Assembly (NCBI GenBank): GCA_000406005.1
Contig: ASZN01000080.1
Span: 1 to 22,171, forward strand
Direction: 5' to 3'
Source: Candidatus Poribacteria bacterium WGA-3G
Lineage (GTDB): Bacteria; Poribacteria; WGA-4E; WGA-3G
DNA length: 22,171 bases
Of this stretch, positions 14,566 through 22,101 are shown piece after piece. Numbering within the stretch: the stretch's first letter is position 1; the number at the start of each line of letters is the position of its first letter. The translations under genes and the position numbers were made by a program. Under the pieces are notes generated by a model. That model made no database searches. It worked only from the letters and a program-made list of their open reading frames with translations, and was not told the DNA's origin.

Positions 14566-16056
14566 ATGCCTAAACTGGTTGTCAAAAACTTCATCAATAT
14601 CCGTGAAGTAGAAATAGACACGGATAAAACCTTAATTGTCTTCATCGGTGCGACTGCTAGTGGCAAAAGCGTGCTTGCGAAGCTGCTCTATTTTTTTCAC
14701 GAACTCATTCGCGACTTCCGCCACTACATCAAAGAAGTTAATACGGACCCATCGGGACATCTGGACCCCGCTTCACAAGACCTGTCGACGGTTTTCCATG
14801 TACAAATCGCGCATAAGTTCCGTGAGTTTTTCGGCGATGTGAACGCGTTAGCGTTGGTCCGAGGCGATGGCGATGCCGCAAAACCGTTTGAAATTACCTA
14901 CCACTATACAGCGGATAGTGCGATCACATTGACATTAGATGCCGAAAAAACGCTTGAGATCCGGCTTCCGGATGTTATGGATGAGATCGAAGCCCTTTGT
15001 GCCGCGCTCCAAGAAAAGTTGAAAAAGTTTGATAAAAAACGGATTCGTGGTATAATGTCAGAGTTAGATGCCGATACGTCGACAAAAGCGGATGCCCCTT
15101 CAGTGGATGCCCCTTCAGCGGATGCCCCTTCAGCGGATGCCCCTTCAGCGGATGCGGACAACGATCGCGCATCTAAACGGAACGAACGGTTCCTCTTTAT
15201 CTTAGAGATGGCAATAGGACTCAGTGATATCACTGAGAAGTTAGCCGGTACGTACCGTGATAGTCTGTTCATCCCTGCGGATCGGAATATCGCTGTCAAC
15301 TACCCAGACGCACTTAAGAGGATCTTCTATGGTGGCATAAAAAGCGATCTCCAGACGCGTGCTGCGACCCGTCCGCGTGCGAATTTATACCTCATTGCCC
15401 GGTTTTTGGAAAAGAATGAGGAGTTCCTTGATATTTTCAGCGCGCAGAATTTCCACAACATTTATGACGAAAGAGCGGAAAGCGAGTCAGATAGCATCGA
15501 TAAACCGGTGATAGAATTTCTCCTCAAGAACATCTCGCGTATCTTAGAGAGTGAATATGAAACCATAGGTGCGGTGCCCGAATCGGAGCTCTATTTACAT
15601 CTCACCGGCGAAAACGCTACGCTCTTAGAGCGTGCATCCGCCGGACAACAAAACGTCATACGGATTCTGCAAGATATGTTCACGAATGTGCTTTACAACG
15701 AAGTCACCTTCCGGGTGATTGAAGAACCTGAAGCACATTTACACCCGATAGCACAAAGACACCTTATGCATATCCTCGCGTTGATGCGGAACCATATTGA
15801 TAGCCAGATTGTTCTGACAACGCACAGTCCATATCTTTTAGCGGTAGTTCAAAACCTCCTGACCGCCGGGCAACAGTCGGTGAAGACCACGGATGCAACG
15901 ACAGAAATTCAAGAGCGTGTCTCAGAACTCTGTTGGCTCCTACCAGATGACGTGGAGGTCTATCATCTTAAAGGCGGTGTCAGTCATGCCATTGTGAAGC
16001 CAGACGCTGAACCGGTGCTTGAAAATCCGCTCGCTGATCTCCTCGCAGATTTTTAG
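14566..16056 (+). CDS. AAA/ABC-type ATPase of the OLD/AAA_15 group
   Basis: 496 aa, soluble, with an SMC/RecF-like layout. The N-terminus MPKLVVKNFINIREVEID is typical of this clade. Walker A is GATASGKS (28-35). An ABC-signature-like stretch ERASAGQQNVIRIL lies near 353-367. Walker B is VIEEPEAHLHP (384-394), and an H-loop TTHSPYLL follows near 418. Such ATPases act in phage defence (OLD, Septu-like) or DNA transactions, usually with a nuclease domain or partner; here there is no Toprim domain and no adjacent HNH gene. Residues 176-195 hold a DAPSA tandem repeat within a charged linker, probably in the arm between the ATPase halves. The ribosome site is weak (GGAA at 14557-14560). The next gene, a channel protein, follows after 126 bases. 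Confidence 0.75.
   Translation: MPKLVVKNFINIREVEIDTDKTLIVFIGATASGKSVLAKLLYFFHELIRDFRHYIKEVNTDPSGHLDPASQDLSTVFHVQIAHKFREFFGDVNALALVRGDGDAAKPFEITYHYTADSAITLTLDAEKTLEIRLPDVMDEIEALCAALQEKLKKFDKKRIRGIMSELDADTSTKADAPSVDAPSADAPSADAPSADADNDRASKRNERFLFILEMAIGLSDITEKLAGTYRDSLFIPADRNIAVNYPDALKRIFYGGIKSDLQTRAATRPRANLYLIARFLEKNEEFLDIFSAQNFHNIYDERAESESDSIDKPVIEFLLKNISRILESEYETIGAVPESELYLHLTGENATLLERASAGQQNVIRILQDMFTNVLYNEVTFRVIEEPEAHLHPIAQRHLMHILALMRNHIDSQIVLTTHSPYLLAVVQNLLTAGQQSVKTTDATTEIQERVSELCWLLPDDVEVYHLKGGVSHAIVKPDAEPVLENPLADLLADF
15091..15150 (+). repeat. Four-copy 15-bp tandem repeat inside the ATPase gene
   Basis: GATGCCCCTTCAGCG repeated four times head to tail, the first copy with a single T for C. 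It encodes DAPSV-DAPSA-DAPSA-DAPSA and continues into DADND. Because the unit is a multiple of three and almost perfectly conserved at the DNA level, it looks young and prone to slippage without breaking frame. Confidence 0.9.
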
Positions 16057-16062
16057 ACAGTC

Positions 16063-16116
16063 TTGACCAAGCACGCGCGCCTATTTTTAGATATCGGAAA
16101 TCGCGTTCTTGGTCAA
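16063..16116. terminator. Large imperfect inverted repeat between ATPase and channel genes
   Basis: TTGACCAAGCACGCG (16063-16077) and CGCGTTCTTGGTCAA (16102-16116) pair over 15 bases with one mismatch, around a 24-base AT-rich loop. It starts 7 bases after the ATPase stop. There is no T-run after the second arm, so it is a hairpin, processing or operator element, or an intrinsic terminator of atypical form. Confidence 0.4.
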
Positions 16117-16182
16117 AGTATTCACAAGCACGAATACCACCACACAACCCTTTGACGTTAAAACATACGGTAAAAAACAGAG

Positions 16183-17343
16183 ATGTACGAGAAACACGGC
16201 GAAACCATTAAGGCACAAGTTTTCCTTGAGGCACTACAGAGTGATGCGACCTCCATTATACTCACTAATTGCATCATCGAAGGTGTCGTCGATATTTTTT
16301 CTGTCGAGTTAGAACGCGGCGACGACGACCAGGTCCTTCTCAACAAGAATGTCTCTTGCATCGGGTGTACATTTAGAAACATCGTTAATTTCCGGACAGT
16401 CGTCTTTGAAAAAGATGTCGATTTTCGGCGTACGCTCTTTGAGGCGGACATTGATTTCGATGAAGCCGTTTTTCATGGGACCTCTGGGTTCCGTGAGGCT
16501 ATCTTCCAAAGACGCGCCGACTTTCATAGTGCTATCTTCCACAAAAGTGTCAGTTTCTGGCGTGTGAGATTTAACAACGTTGCTGACTTCCATAGGGTTC
16601 AATTCCGTAGGAACGCCGTATTCCATGAGACCAACTTTTACAGTGAAGTCAACTTCCGGCGCGCCCTGTTCCAAGGCATACTCGACTGCACCGGGACATG
16701 GTTCCCTGAGACAGCAGCGTTCAATAGCGCGACATTTCTCGGAACTGCCAACTTTACCGGCGCACATTTCATGACTGTCGCTGCCTTTCGCGACATTCGG
16801 TACATCCCAAACACATTCTACCAGTCCTTGAAAGACAAACTCAGGCGAAAGGTACACCATCCAACCGAATTCTATTTAGATAGCCGACACGTGGATGAGG
16901 TTGAGAACCCATTTTTCAAAAGGTATGTTGCTGACCAACAGTTCATCCGCGCCTTCAGTCAAGCCAACCCGGTGCTGGCACGCTTATGGCGCTGGAGTTC
17001 CGATTATGGTCGGAGTTTAGCGCTCTGGGCATCTTGGTCTACCCTTTTCGTTTTCCTGTTCGCGATTGCGTACAGGTTCCCCGTGCCGTCGTGGATGTCG
17101 TTATGGTTGGAAAACTTCACACCGCAATTTCATCAAACGACAGGTGCATACAGCGGGGAGTCGCTAACTTTCTGGGACTGCATCTATTTTAGTGTTGTTA
17201 CTTTTACGACGCTCGGTTTCGGAGACATCGTATCGGACAATACCGCCGCACGTTTTCTCGTCACTTTAGAGGTGATTTTTGGGTACGTGATGTTAGGCGG
17301 ATTAATCAGCATCTTCGCAAACAAACTGGCGAGCCGGAGTTAA
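16183..17343 (+). CDS. Pentapeptide-repeat protein fused to a two-TM K+ channel
   Basis: 386 aa. Residues about 62-203 are pentapeptide-like repeats (F at regular intervals: CTFRNIVNF, VFEKDVDF, LFEADIDF, AVFHGTSGF and so on), predicting a right-handed beta-helix. A charged linker (205-275) leads to a C-terminal ion-channel module: TM1 about 278-297, a pore helix (SLTFWDCIYFSVVTF, 327-341), selectivity filter TTLGFGD (342-348, like TVGYGD) and TM2 about 356-378. This would be a cytoplasmic-domain-gated K+ channel subunit, tetrameric by family knowledge. The start is forced: an in-frame stop sits 12 bases upstream of the ATG. The ribosome site is weak. It sits between an ATPase and a metallopeptidase gene, all co-directional. 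The gating ligand is unknown. Confidence 0.82.
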   Translation: MYEKHGETIKAQVFLEALQSDATSIILTNCIIEGVVDIFSVELERGDDDQVLLNKNVSCIGCTFRNIVNFRTVVFEKDVDFRRTLFEADIDFDEAVFHGTSGFREAIFQRRADFHSAIFHKSVSFWRVRFNNVADFHRVQFRRNAVFHETNFYSEVNFRRALFQGILDCTGTWFPETAAFNSATFLGTANFTGAHFMTVAAFRDIRYIPNTFYQSLKDKLRRKVHHPTEFYLDSRHVDEVENPFFKRYVADQQFIRAFSQANPVLARLWRWSSDYGRSLALWASWSTLFVFLFAIAYRFPVPSWMSLWLENFTPQFHQTTGAYSGESLTFWDCIYFSVVTFTTLGFGDIVSDNTAARFLVTLEVIFGYVMLGGLISIFANKLASRS

Positions 17344-17398
17344 TTCACTAATGGGTTGTTGGGTTTCGCTATCTTCATTTATCAATAGGAGTCTCTCT

Positions 17399-19801
17399 GT
17401 GCAAGCGAGAATGTTACGGACGCTTTCCATCGTTCTATTCATAGTCCTGATCTTTACACTTTTCTGCAGTGGCGGCCTTCACGATGCAATGGCTTCTGAT
17501 GCCTCTGGATCTGTCTATACAGACTATTTCGATCACATTACGCTCTTTTCTCAAGGACGGATCACCCGTTTTACGCAGATGCCGATTCGGGTTTATATCT
17601 CGCCAGTGCTGAAAGAGAGTCCGTACCTCCCGGAAATCCGACATGCGATGCAGGTATGGCAGAGTGCCAGTGACGGCGACATCCGTTTTGAAGAGACCGA
17701 GACACCGCAGAACGCAAACATCCGAGTCAGTTGGGGACACAACGCGCTTTATAACGGCTTCCAAGACATGCGGCTCGGTAGCGCGCAACTCACGCGAAGA
17801 AACACCCCAGCAAAAATCCTCCGCGATACGGAACAGACGGTTGCAAAACCGCTGACCGACACCGCTGTCTCGCCGCCGTTCACCGTTGAGATTATCCTGA
17901 TGTTAGAAGGTGATGGCACTATCGGTGAACTCTCACAAGAAGAGATGCGGACCGTCTGTCTCCACGAGTTTGGACACGCTATCGGGTTATGGGGGCACAG
18001 TCCACACCCCGGTGATATCAGCTACCCGACAGCGACAACACAACAGCCAAGCACACGAGATATAATTACGTTACGGAAACTCTATAATACGCCGTCCAAT
18101 ACACCACAGCACGAAACCGCCGTTAAGGTGTTGAAAGCTGAGATCGAACAGAGACCGCACGCCGATAAACAAAAACATCTTCGGTCCCACTATCTACTCG
18201 GAACCGTCTACCTTGATAAAGGTGATACGGACACAGCAATCACCAGTTTTTTAACCTGTAGGCAGTTAGATGACGAGTTCCAACCCGCAATTGAGAAACT
18301 CATTCACGCCTACCATGAAACCGGTAAAACGCCTAAAGCGATAGCACTCCTCGAAAAACAGGTCACCAAGACACCGTCGCCTGCAGATTACAACAAACTC
18401 GGTATCTTCTATTATGAGCGGAAAGAGTCTGAAAAGGCGATACAGGCGTTTGAAAAAGCACTCCATATCGCGCCCTACCATAAAGCTGCGCGTCGAAACC
18501 TACACCAACTCCTCCGGGCAAAGGCGTTCAAAGCGTTGGCGGCTAAGGATTTTGAGACCGCCACCTCGACTTTTGAACGCGTGATTCGCATGGACCCGCT
18601 CGATGCACCTACCTACCGACTGATGGGAAACGGGTACGCTCACGCTGGTCGGTTTGAAACGGCGATCGGCTATTACCAGAAAGCCATGGATATTAATCCT
18701 GTTGATGCGCTGACGAAGCACTATCTTGCGAAATGCTATAACAACTACGGCGTGGCACTGCGAAATCGTGATGAATGGGATGCGGCAATTGATGCGTATC
18801 GCAACGCGATACGGTTAATGCCGGCACTGAACGTCGCTCGTACAAACCTTGGCGATGTGTTCACCCGAAAGGCGAGCGCGCATAACGAGGCGGGTGAATT
18901 AGATGAAGCCGTGAATGCGTATCTCGAACTCAAGAAACTCTATCCGAACGAAATACACATCCGTAACCTGCTCGGGGAGTTATATCTCAAAAAAGGCGAC
19001 TATGCCGAGGCACTGTCGGAATTTCAGCACGTTTACAATAGCACACCGAACGCTGACCATGCTTTGCATAACCTCATCGCGGCGTATCATCATTATGCGC
19101 GCGGCCTCAGCGAGACGGAGGCGTACACGACAGCGATCCAACTCCTTGAGAAGGCACTCCGGCTTGCACCGACCGATGCGAATTTGCGTCTGAGTTTGGC
19201 GAATGCCTACCAAGGTGCGGGTGATTATGAACGCGCCGCTACTGAATTGTCGCGCGTCTTAGCACAAGAACCGGGGAACGTACGCGCAAAAGAGGAGCAG
19301 ATCAACCTGCGAATCCGACGCGGGAACTCGCTTCTGGAACAACGCAACTATGCCGCCGCCATCGCCGAATTTGAGACGATCCCAGAACCTAAGCGGAACC
19401 TTGAGATTTATAATACGCTCAGCTACCTCTATCTCGTGACGCGTGAATACCAGAAAGCGTTCGTCGGTTTTGAAACGATTTTACAGAGAGACCCGATTAA
19501 CATGCCAGCGTTCAGGAATTTATTGTCGCTGGAGTCGCAATTGGTCCGGCAGCGTTTTGACAGAACGAAAGCAGATCTACTCACCGAGGTCCGATGCGCT
19601 CTCGCCATCACTTTAGTGAGACGCAAACAGACCGATGCAGCGGTTGAAAGATATGAACTCGCGTTGAAATCGAGGTCCGAAGAGATGGATCCGCTGCTCA
19701 TCGAAACGGGTAACCAACTCGCGAGTTGGTTCCAGCAATATGGGGACACCGAAAACCGAGAGACGATCCTTCGTTGGGTCGAGGAACGCAGGGGTCGGTG
19801 A
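17399..19801 (+). CDS. Secreted matrixin-like (M10) metallopeptidase with TPR repeats
   Basis: About 800 aa from the GTG at 17399. I prefer that start because AGGAG (17387-17391) precedes it by 7 bases and it opens directly with a signal peptide (RMLRTLSIVLFIVLIFTLFCSGG). An in-frame ATG at 17351 adds 16 residues without a ribosome site. Residues about 40-220 form a zinc metallopeptidase domain with LHEFGHAIGLWGHS (H189, E190, H193, H200). The third histidine comes one residue later than in HExxHxxGxxH, and the Met-turn reads DISYP where DxMYP is expected. From about 240 to the end there are roughly a dozen TPR units (for example ADYNKLGIFYYERKESEKAI and APTYRLMGNGYAHAGRFETA). Probably a periplasmic or surface protein with a protein-binding solenoid. 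The substrate is unknown. Confidence 0.8.
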   Translation: MQARMLRTLSIVLFIVLIFTLFCSGGLHDAMASDASGSVYTDYFDHITLFSQGRITRFTQMPIRVYISPVLKESPYLPEIRHAMQVWQSASDGDIRFEETETPQNANIRVSWGHNALYNGFQDMRLGSAQLTRRNTPAKILRDTEQTVAKPLTDTAVSPPFTVEIILMLEGDGTIGELSQEEMRTVCLHEFGHAIGLWGHSPHPGDISYPTATTQQPSTRDIITLRKLYNTPSNTPQHETAVKVLKAEIEQRPHADKQKHLRSHYLLGTVYLDKGDTDTAITSFLTCRQLDDEFQPAIEKLIHAYHETGKTPKAIALLEKQVTKTPSPADYNKLGIFYYERKESEKAIQAFEKALHIAPYHKAARRNLHQLLRAKAFKALAAKDFETATSTFERVIRMDPLDAPTYRLMGNGYAHAGRFETAIGYYQKAMDINPVDALTKHYLAKCYNNYGVALRNRDEWDAAIDAYRNAIRLMPALNVARTNLGDVFTRKASAHNEAGELDEAVNAYLELKKLYPNEIHIRNLLGELYLKKGDYAEALSEFQHVYNSTPNADHALHNLIAAYHHYARGLSETEAYTTAIQLLEKALRLAPTDANLRLSLANAYQGAGDYERAATELSRVLAQEPGNVRAKEEQINLRIRRGNSLLEQRNYAAAIAEFETIPEPKRNLEIYNTLSYLYLVTREYQKAFVGFETILQRDPINMPAFRNLLSLESQLVRQRFDRTKADLLTEVRCALAITLVRRKQTDAAVERYELALKSRSEEMDPLLIETGNQLASWFQQYGDTENRETILRWVEERRGR

Positions 19802-19825
19802 TTTTCGTACTGAATAAGGTTTGAG

Positions 19826-19861
19826 AAAAAAAAGAAAGGGTCAGGCAAATATGCCCGACCC
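19826..19861 (-). terminator. Rho-independent terminator for the Spy-like gene
   Basis: Read on the minus strand: GGGTC-GGGC, a 6-base loop and GCC-TGACCC (stems 5+3 bp with one mismatch), followed by TTTCTTTTTTTT. It lies about 48 bases past the stop of the minus-strand gene. On the plus strand the T-tract is missing, so it serves one direction. Confidence 0.8.
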
Positions 19862-19908
19862 GGCGTACAAATGCGTGAGTGAGACGTACGGCTGTTTCTG
19901 AATGCCGA

Positions 19909-20439
19909 CTATTGCGCACCGCCACCACCGCGACGACCGCCACCTTCACGGGCGCGATTCATGCGTTGCCGTTGTTGGCTCTGACGTTCCTGGCGTTGCT
20001 TGGTCAATTCGTTGAGTTTAGCGAACTGATCTGCTGTCAAGACCTCTTTGAGGCTCGCTTGGAATTCGGGTCCGGCTGCCACGACCAGCTTCTGTACTTC
20101 AGACCGCATCGCTTGCCAATTACCGGAGGCACGTAATTCTGTCATCTTTGATGCAAACTTTTCACGAGTGGCTTGATAGATAGGACGTGCTTTTACGAGT
20201 GTTTCATCGTCTACTTTCACAGCGAATGTCAAGTCAACCCAAGAGTTATCAACGAGAGACATAGGGTCTATCATGCCCTGCATTCCGCCTCTGTTACCTC
20301 GTTCACCACCCTGACGGTTTCCGCGTTCACTTTGTGCGTTCCGGTCGGGACGTTGCGCTGAGGTTGCGTGTTCAAAAACGAAGACACCGACGATTGCGAG
20401 AACTGCGATTGCAGCGATTGCGAAAAATTTCTGTTTCAT
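19909..20439 (-). CDS. Small exported Arg/Gly-rich protein, possibly Spy/CpxP-like
   Basis: 176 aa. A clear signal peptide (MKQKFFAIAAIAVLAIVGVFVF...ATSA, cleavage near 28) is followed by a Gln/Arg/Gly-rich low-complexity stretch (29-53). A helical core (65-150) contains LTADQ (134-138), reminiscent of the LTxxQ motifs of Spy/CpxP periplasmic chaperones, and a basic Gly/Arg-rich tail (150-176) closes the protein. No enzyme motif is seen. The ATG is preceded by AGGAG on the minus strand, and a strong terminator lies downstream, so it is a single-gene unit. A periplasmic stress or metal-related chaperone role is suggested by the motif only; the family assignment is tentative. Confidence 0.7.
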   Translation of the reverse strand: MKQKFFAIAAIAVLAIVGVFVFEHATSAQRPDRNAQSERGNRQGGERGNRGGMQGMIDPMSLVDNSWVDLTFAVKVDDETLVKARPIYQATREKFASKMTELRASGNWQAMRSEVQKLVVAAGPEFQASLKEVLTADQFAKLNELTKQRQERQSQQRQRMNRAREGGGRRGGGGAQ

Positions 20440-20657
20440 TTTTATTTCTCCTATAAGAATTTCGGTTGTGTGAATACCTGCAAGTTTTTTCTTAGGTGTT
20501 CACATTTTAGGTTCGCTTTTTTAGTCAGATGTGTTCAGAAAAGGTTCGTTTTTTATTTTTTTCTATCCGGTAACTCTGAAAAAAATATTTGACAATGCGA
20601 AACTGCTATGTTAAACTTTTAGAATATTAAAAAACTCCAAAATCAAAAGGAATCAGC
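20440..20657. other. Divergent intergenic region with a direct repeat
   Basis: Separates the minus-strand Spy-like gene from the plus-strand HtrA-like gene. It is AT-rich and carries two imperfect copies of GTGTTCA...AGGTTCG...TTTTTT (starting 20496 and 20531, 35 bases apart) and the plus-strand promoter. No clear minus-strand promoter was found. Confidence 0.5.
20589..20617 (+). promoter_or_regulatory. Predicted sigma70-like promoter for the HtrA-like gene
   Basis: TTGACA (20589-20594), 17 bases, TAAACT (20612-20617, 4 of 6 to consensus). Start expected near 20623, a 35-base leader, and AAAAGG at 20645-20650 as ribosome site 7 bases before the ATG. Confidence 0.5.
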
Positions 20658-22097
20658 ATGAAACGGATCTTTGCAACTGCGGTTAACAACCGTATTAGCA
20701 GTGTAGTATTGACGGTTTTTGCGGTGTTTATTTTAATTGTAAACGCCGATGCCGCACACAATTGGACGGAACAGATTGCAGCTTTCAAACCGATGGTAGT
20801 GAACGTCGAAACCTCCTCCGAAGTCGTCTTTGAGATGGAGGGGAAAGGCACGAGTTTTGCCACCGGTTTTGTTGTAGATGCGGAACACGGTATTATTGCC
20901 ACAAACCAACATGTTACCGGGACGAGCCCCTCTTACGTCAAAATCAACTTCCATGACGGTAGTTTCACGGAGGCACGGATTCTCTATTACGATCCGACAC
21001 ACGACTTCGGGTTTTATCAGCTTGATCCCGCCGCGGTCGAGTTTGATCTTCAGGCTGTTGCACTCGGCGAATGGGATTCACTCGCTCTCGGCGATGAACT
21101 CCTGCTTATCGGGAACAACGAGAAAGAAGAATATTCAATCAAATTCGGGACCGTTGCGAACCTCAATGTCAACAAAGGGGACCGACACTCCAGTTACATC
21201 CACACCACGTTTGATCGGACAGGCGGCTCAAGCGGAAGTCCCGTCTGGAATACGGCAGGTGAAGTGATTGCTGTTCACGCCCGTGGTACCGATACCTCCA
21301 GTTTTGAACTCCCGATCGATTATCTCGTTGATGCGCTTGAGTTTATTCGGAATAAAGTATCTATCCAGCGCGGCGAAATCGGTGTGGATTTAGAACTCGT
21401 CTCTATCGGTGAAGCGATCAAACACTTCAATTTTCCTGCCGAATTGCGCAAAGAGATTGGGCCCTCGAAAGCTGGAACGCCAAAGGTTATCCAAATCGAA
21501 TCGATTGTCCCTAAGACGACCGGTGTGCCTATCCTCCGCGCATCTGATATTATCTATCGCGTCAATAATAAACCTATCAAAGACGATCTCTACACCTTCG
21601 ATGCTGTTTTAAATCGGAACGTTGGGGAAAGCGTTAACTTGAACGTCTATCGGAACGGCGAAAACCTGAGTCTTGATGTGCCTGTGGAGGACTTAGAGTC
21701 GAAGAAAGTCCGTCGGTTTGTTAGGTTCGGTGGGGCAATTTTTCATGACATTACGCCGAAACTCCGACGCACACTTTTCTTAGATGCCGATGGTGTCTAT
21801 TTACCGCATGCTGTCGCTGGTAGCAGCTTCTCCCGGGTCGGCGTACAAGAGCGGAATGGGAACTCTAAGGTCGTCATCCTCGATATTAACGGGAAACAGA
21901 TTCGTAATCTCGACGATTTTATCGAAGCGTGCAAAACGATTACCGATGGACAACACACTTATGTCGTCGTCCGAGATTTCAATCTATTTGACAGTTCCCC
22001 GAAACCGAAGAGTTTAACGGTTAACCTCAAATTTGGTCCCCTGCAGCAGTTTGAATGGAATCAGGAGATATTGGACTGGGATGAGGTGGGGGAATAG
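20658..22097 (+). CDS. Exported HtrA/Deg-like trypsin-fold serine protease with PDZ domains
   Basis: 479 aa. The N-terminal hydrophobic segment (14-29) and ADAA indicate a signal peptide or anchor. The chymotrypsin-fold domain (about 40-230) has a complete triad: H85 in IIATNQHV, D116 in DPTHDFGFYQLD and S192 in TGGSSGSPVW, the GNSGGP equivalent. A PDZ-like domain follows (about 235-345; PILRASDIIYRVNNKPI), then a more divergent second PDZ-like region (about 350-460; VVILDINGKQIRNLDDFI). A role in degrading or holding damaged extracytoplasmic proteins is typical of the family. It is read divergently from the small Spy-like gene, consistent with an envelope-stress neighbourhood, though no shared regulator site is proven. 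Not assigned to DegP, DegQ or DegS. Confidence 0.85.
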   Translation: MKRIFATAVNNRISSVVLTVFAVFILIVNADAAHNWTEQIAAFKPMVVNVETSSEVVFEMEGKGTSFATGFVVDAEHGIIATNQHVTGTSPSYVKINFHDGSFTEARILYYDPTHDFGFYQLDPAAVEFDLQAVALGEWDSLALGDELLLIGNNEKEEYSIKFGTVANLNVNKGDRHSSYIHTTFDRTGGSSGSPVWNTAGEVIAVHARGTDTSSFELPIDYLVDALEFIRNKVSIQRGEIGVDLELVSIGEAIKHFNFPAELRKEIGPSKAGTPKVIQIESIVPKTTGVPILRASDIIYRVNNKPIKDDLYTFDAVLNRNVGESVNLNVYRNGENLSLDVPVEDLESKKVRRFVRFGGAIFHDITPKLRRTLFLDADGVYLPHAVAGSSFSRVGVQERNGNSKVVILDINGKQIRNLDDFIEACKTITDGQHTYVVVRDFNLFDSSPKPKSLTVNLKFGPLQQFEWNQEILDWDEVGE

Positions 22098-22101
22098 TTG
22101 T

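Noticed and set aside
15091..15150. CRISPR-like array.
   Set aside because: Units are 15 bp, contiguous with no spacers, and in frame within a coding gene.
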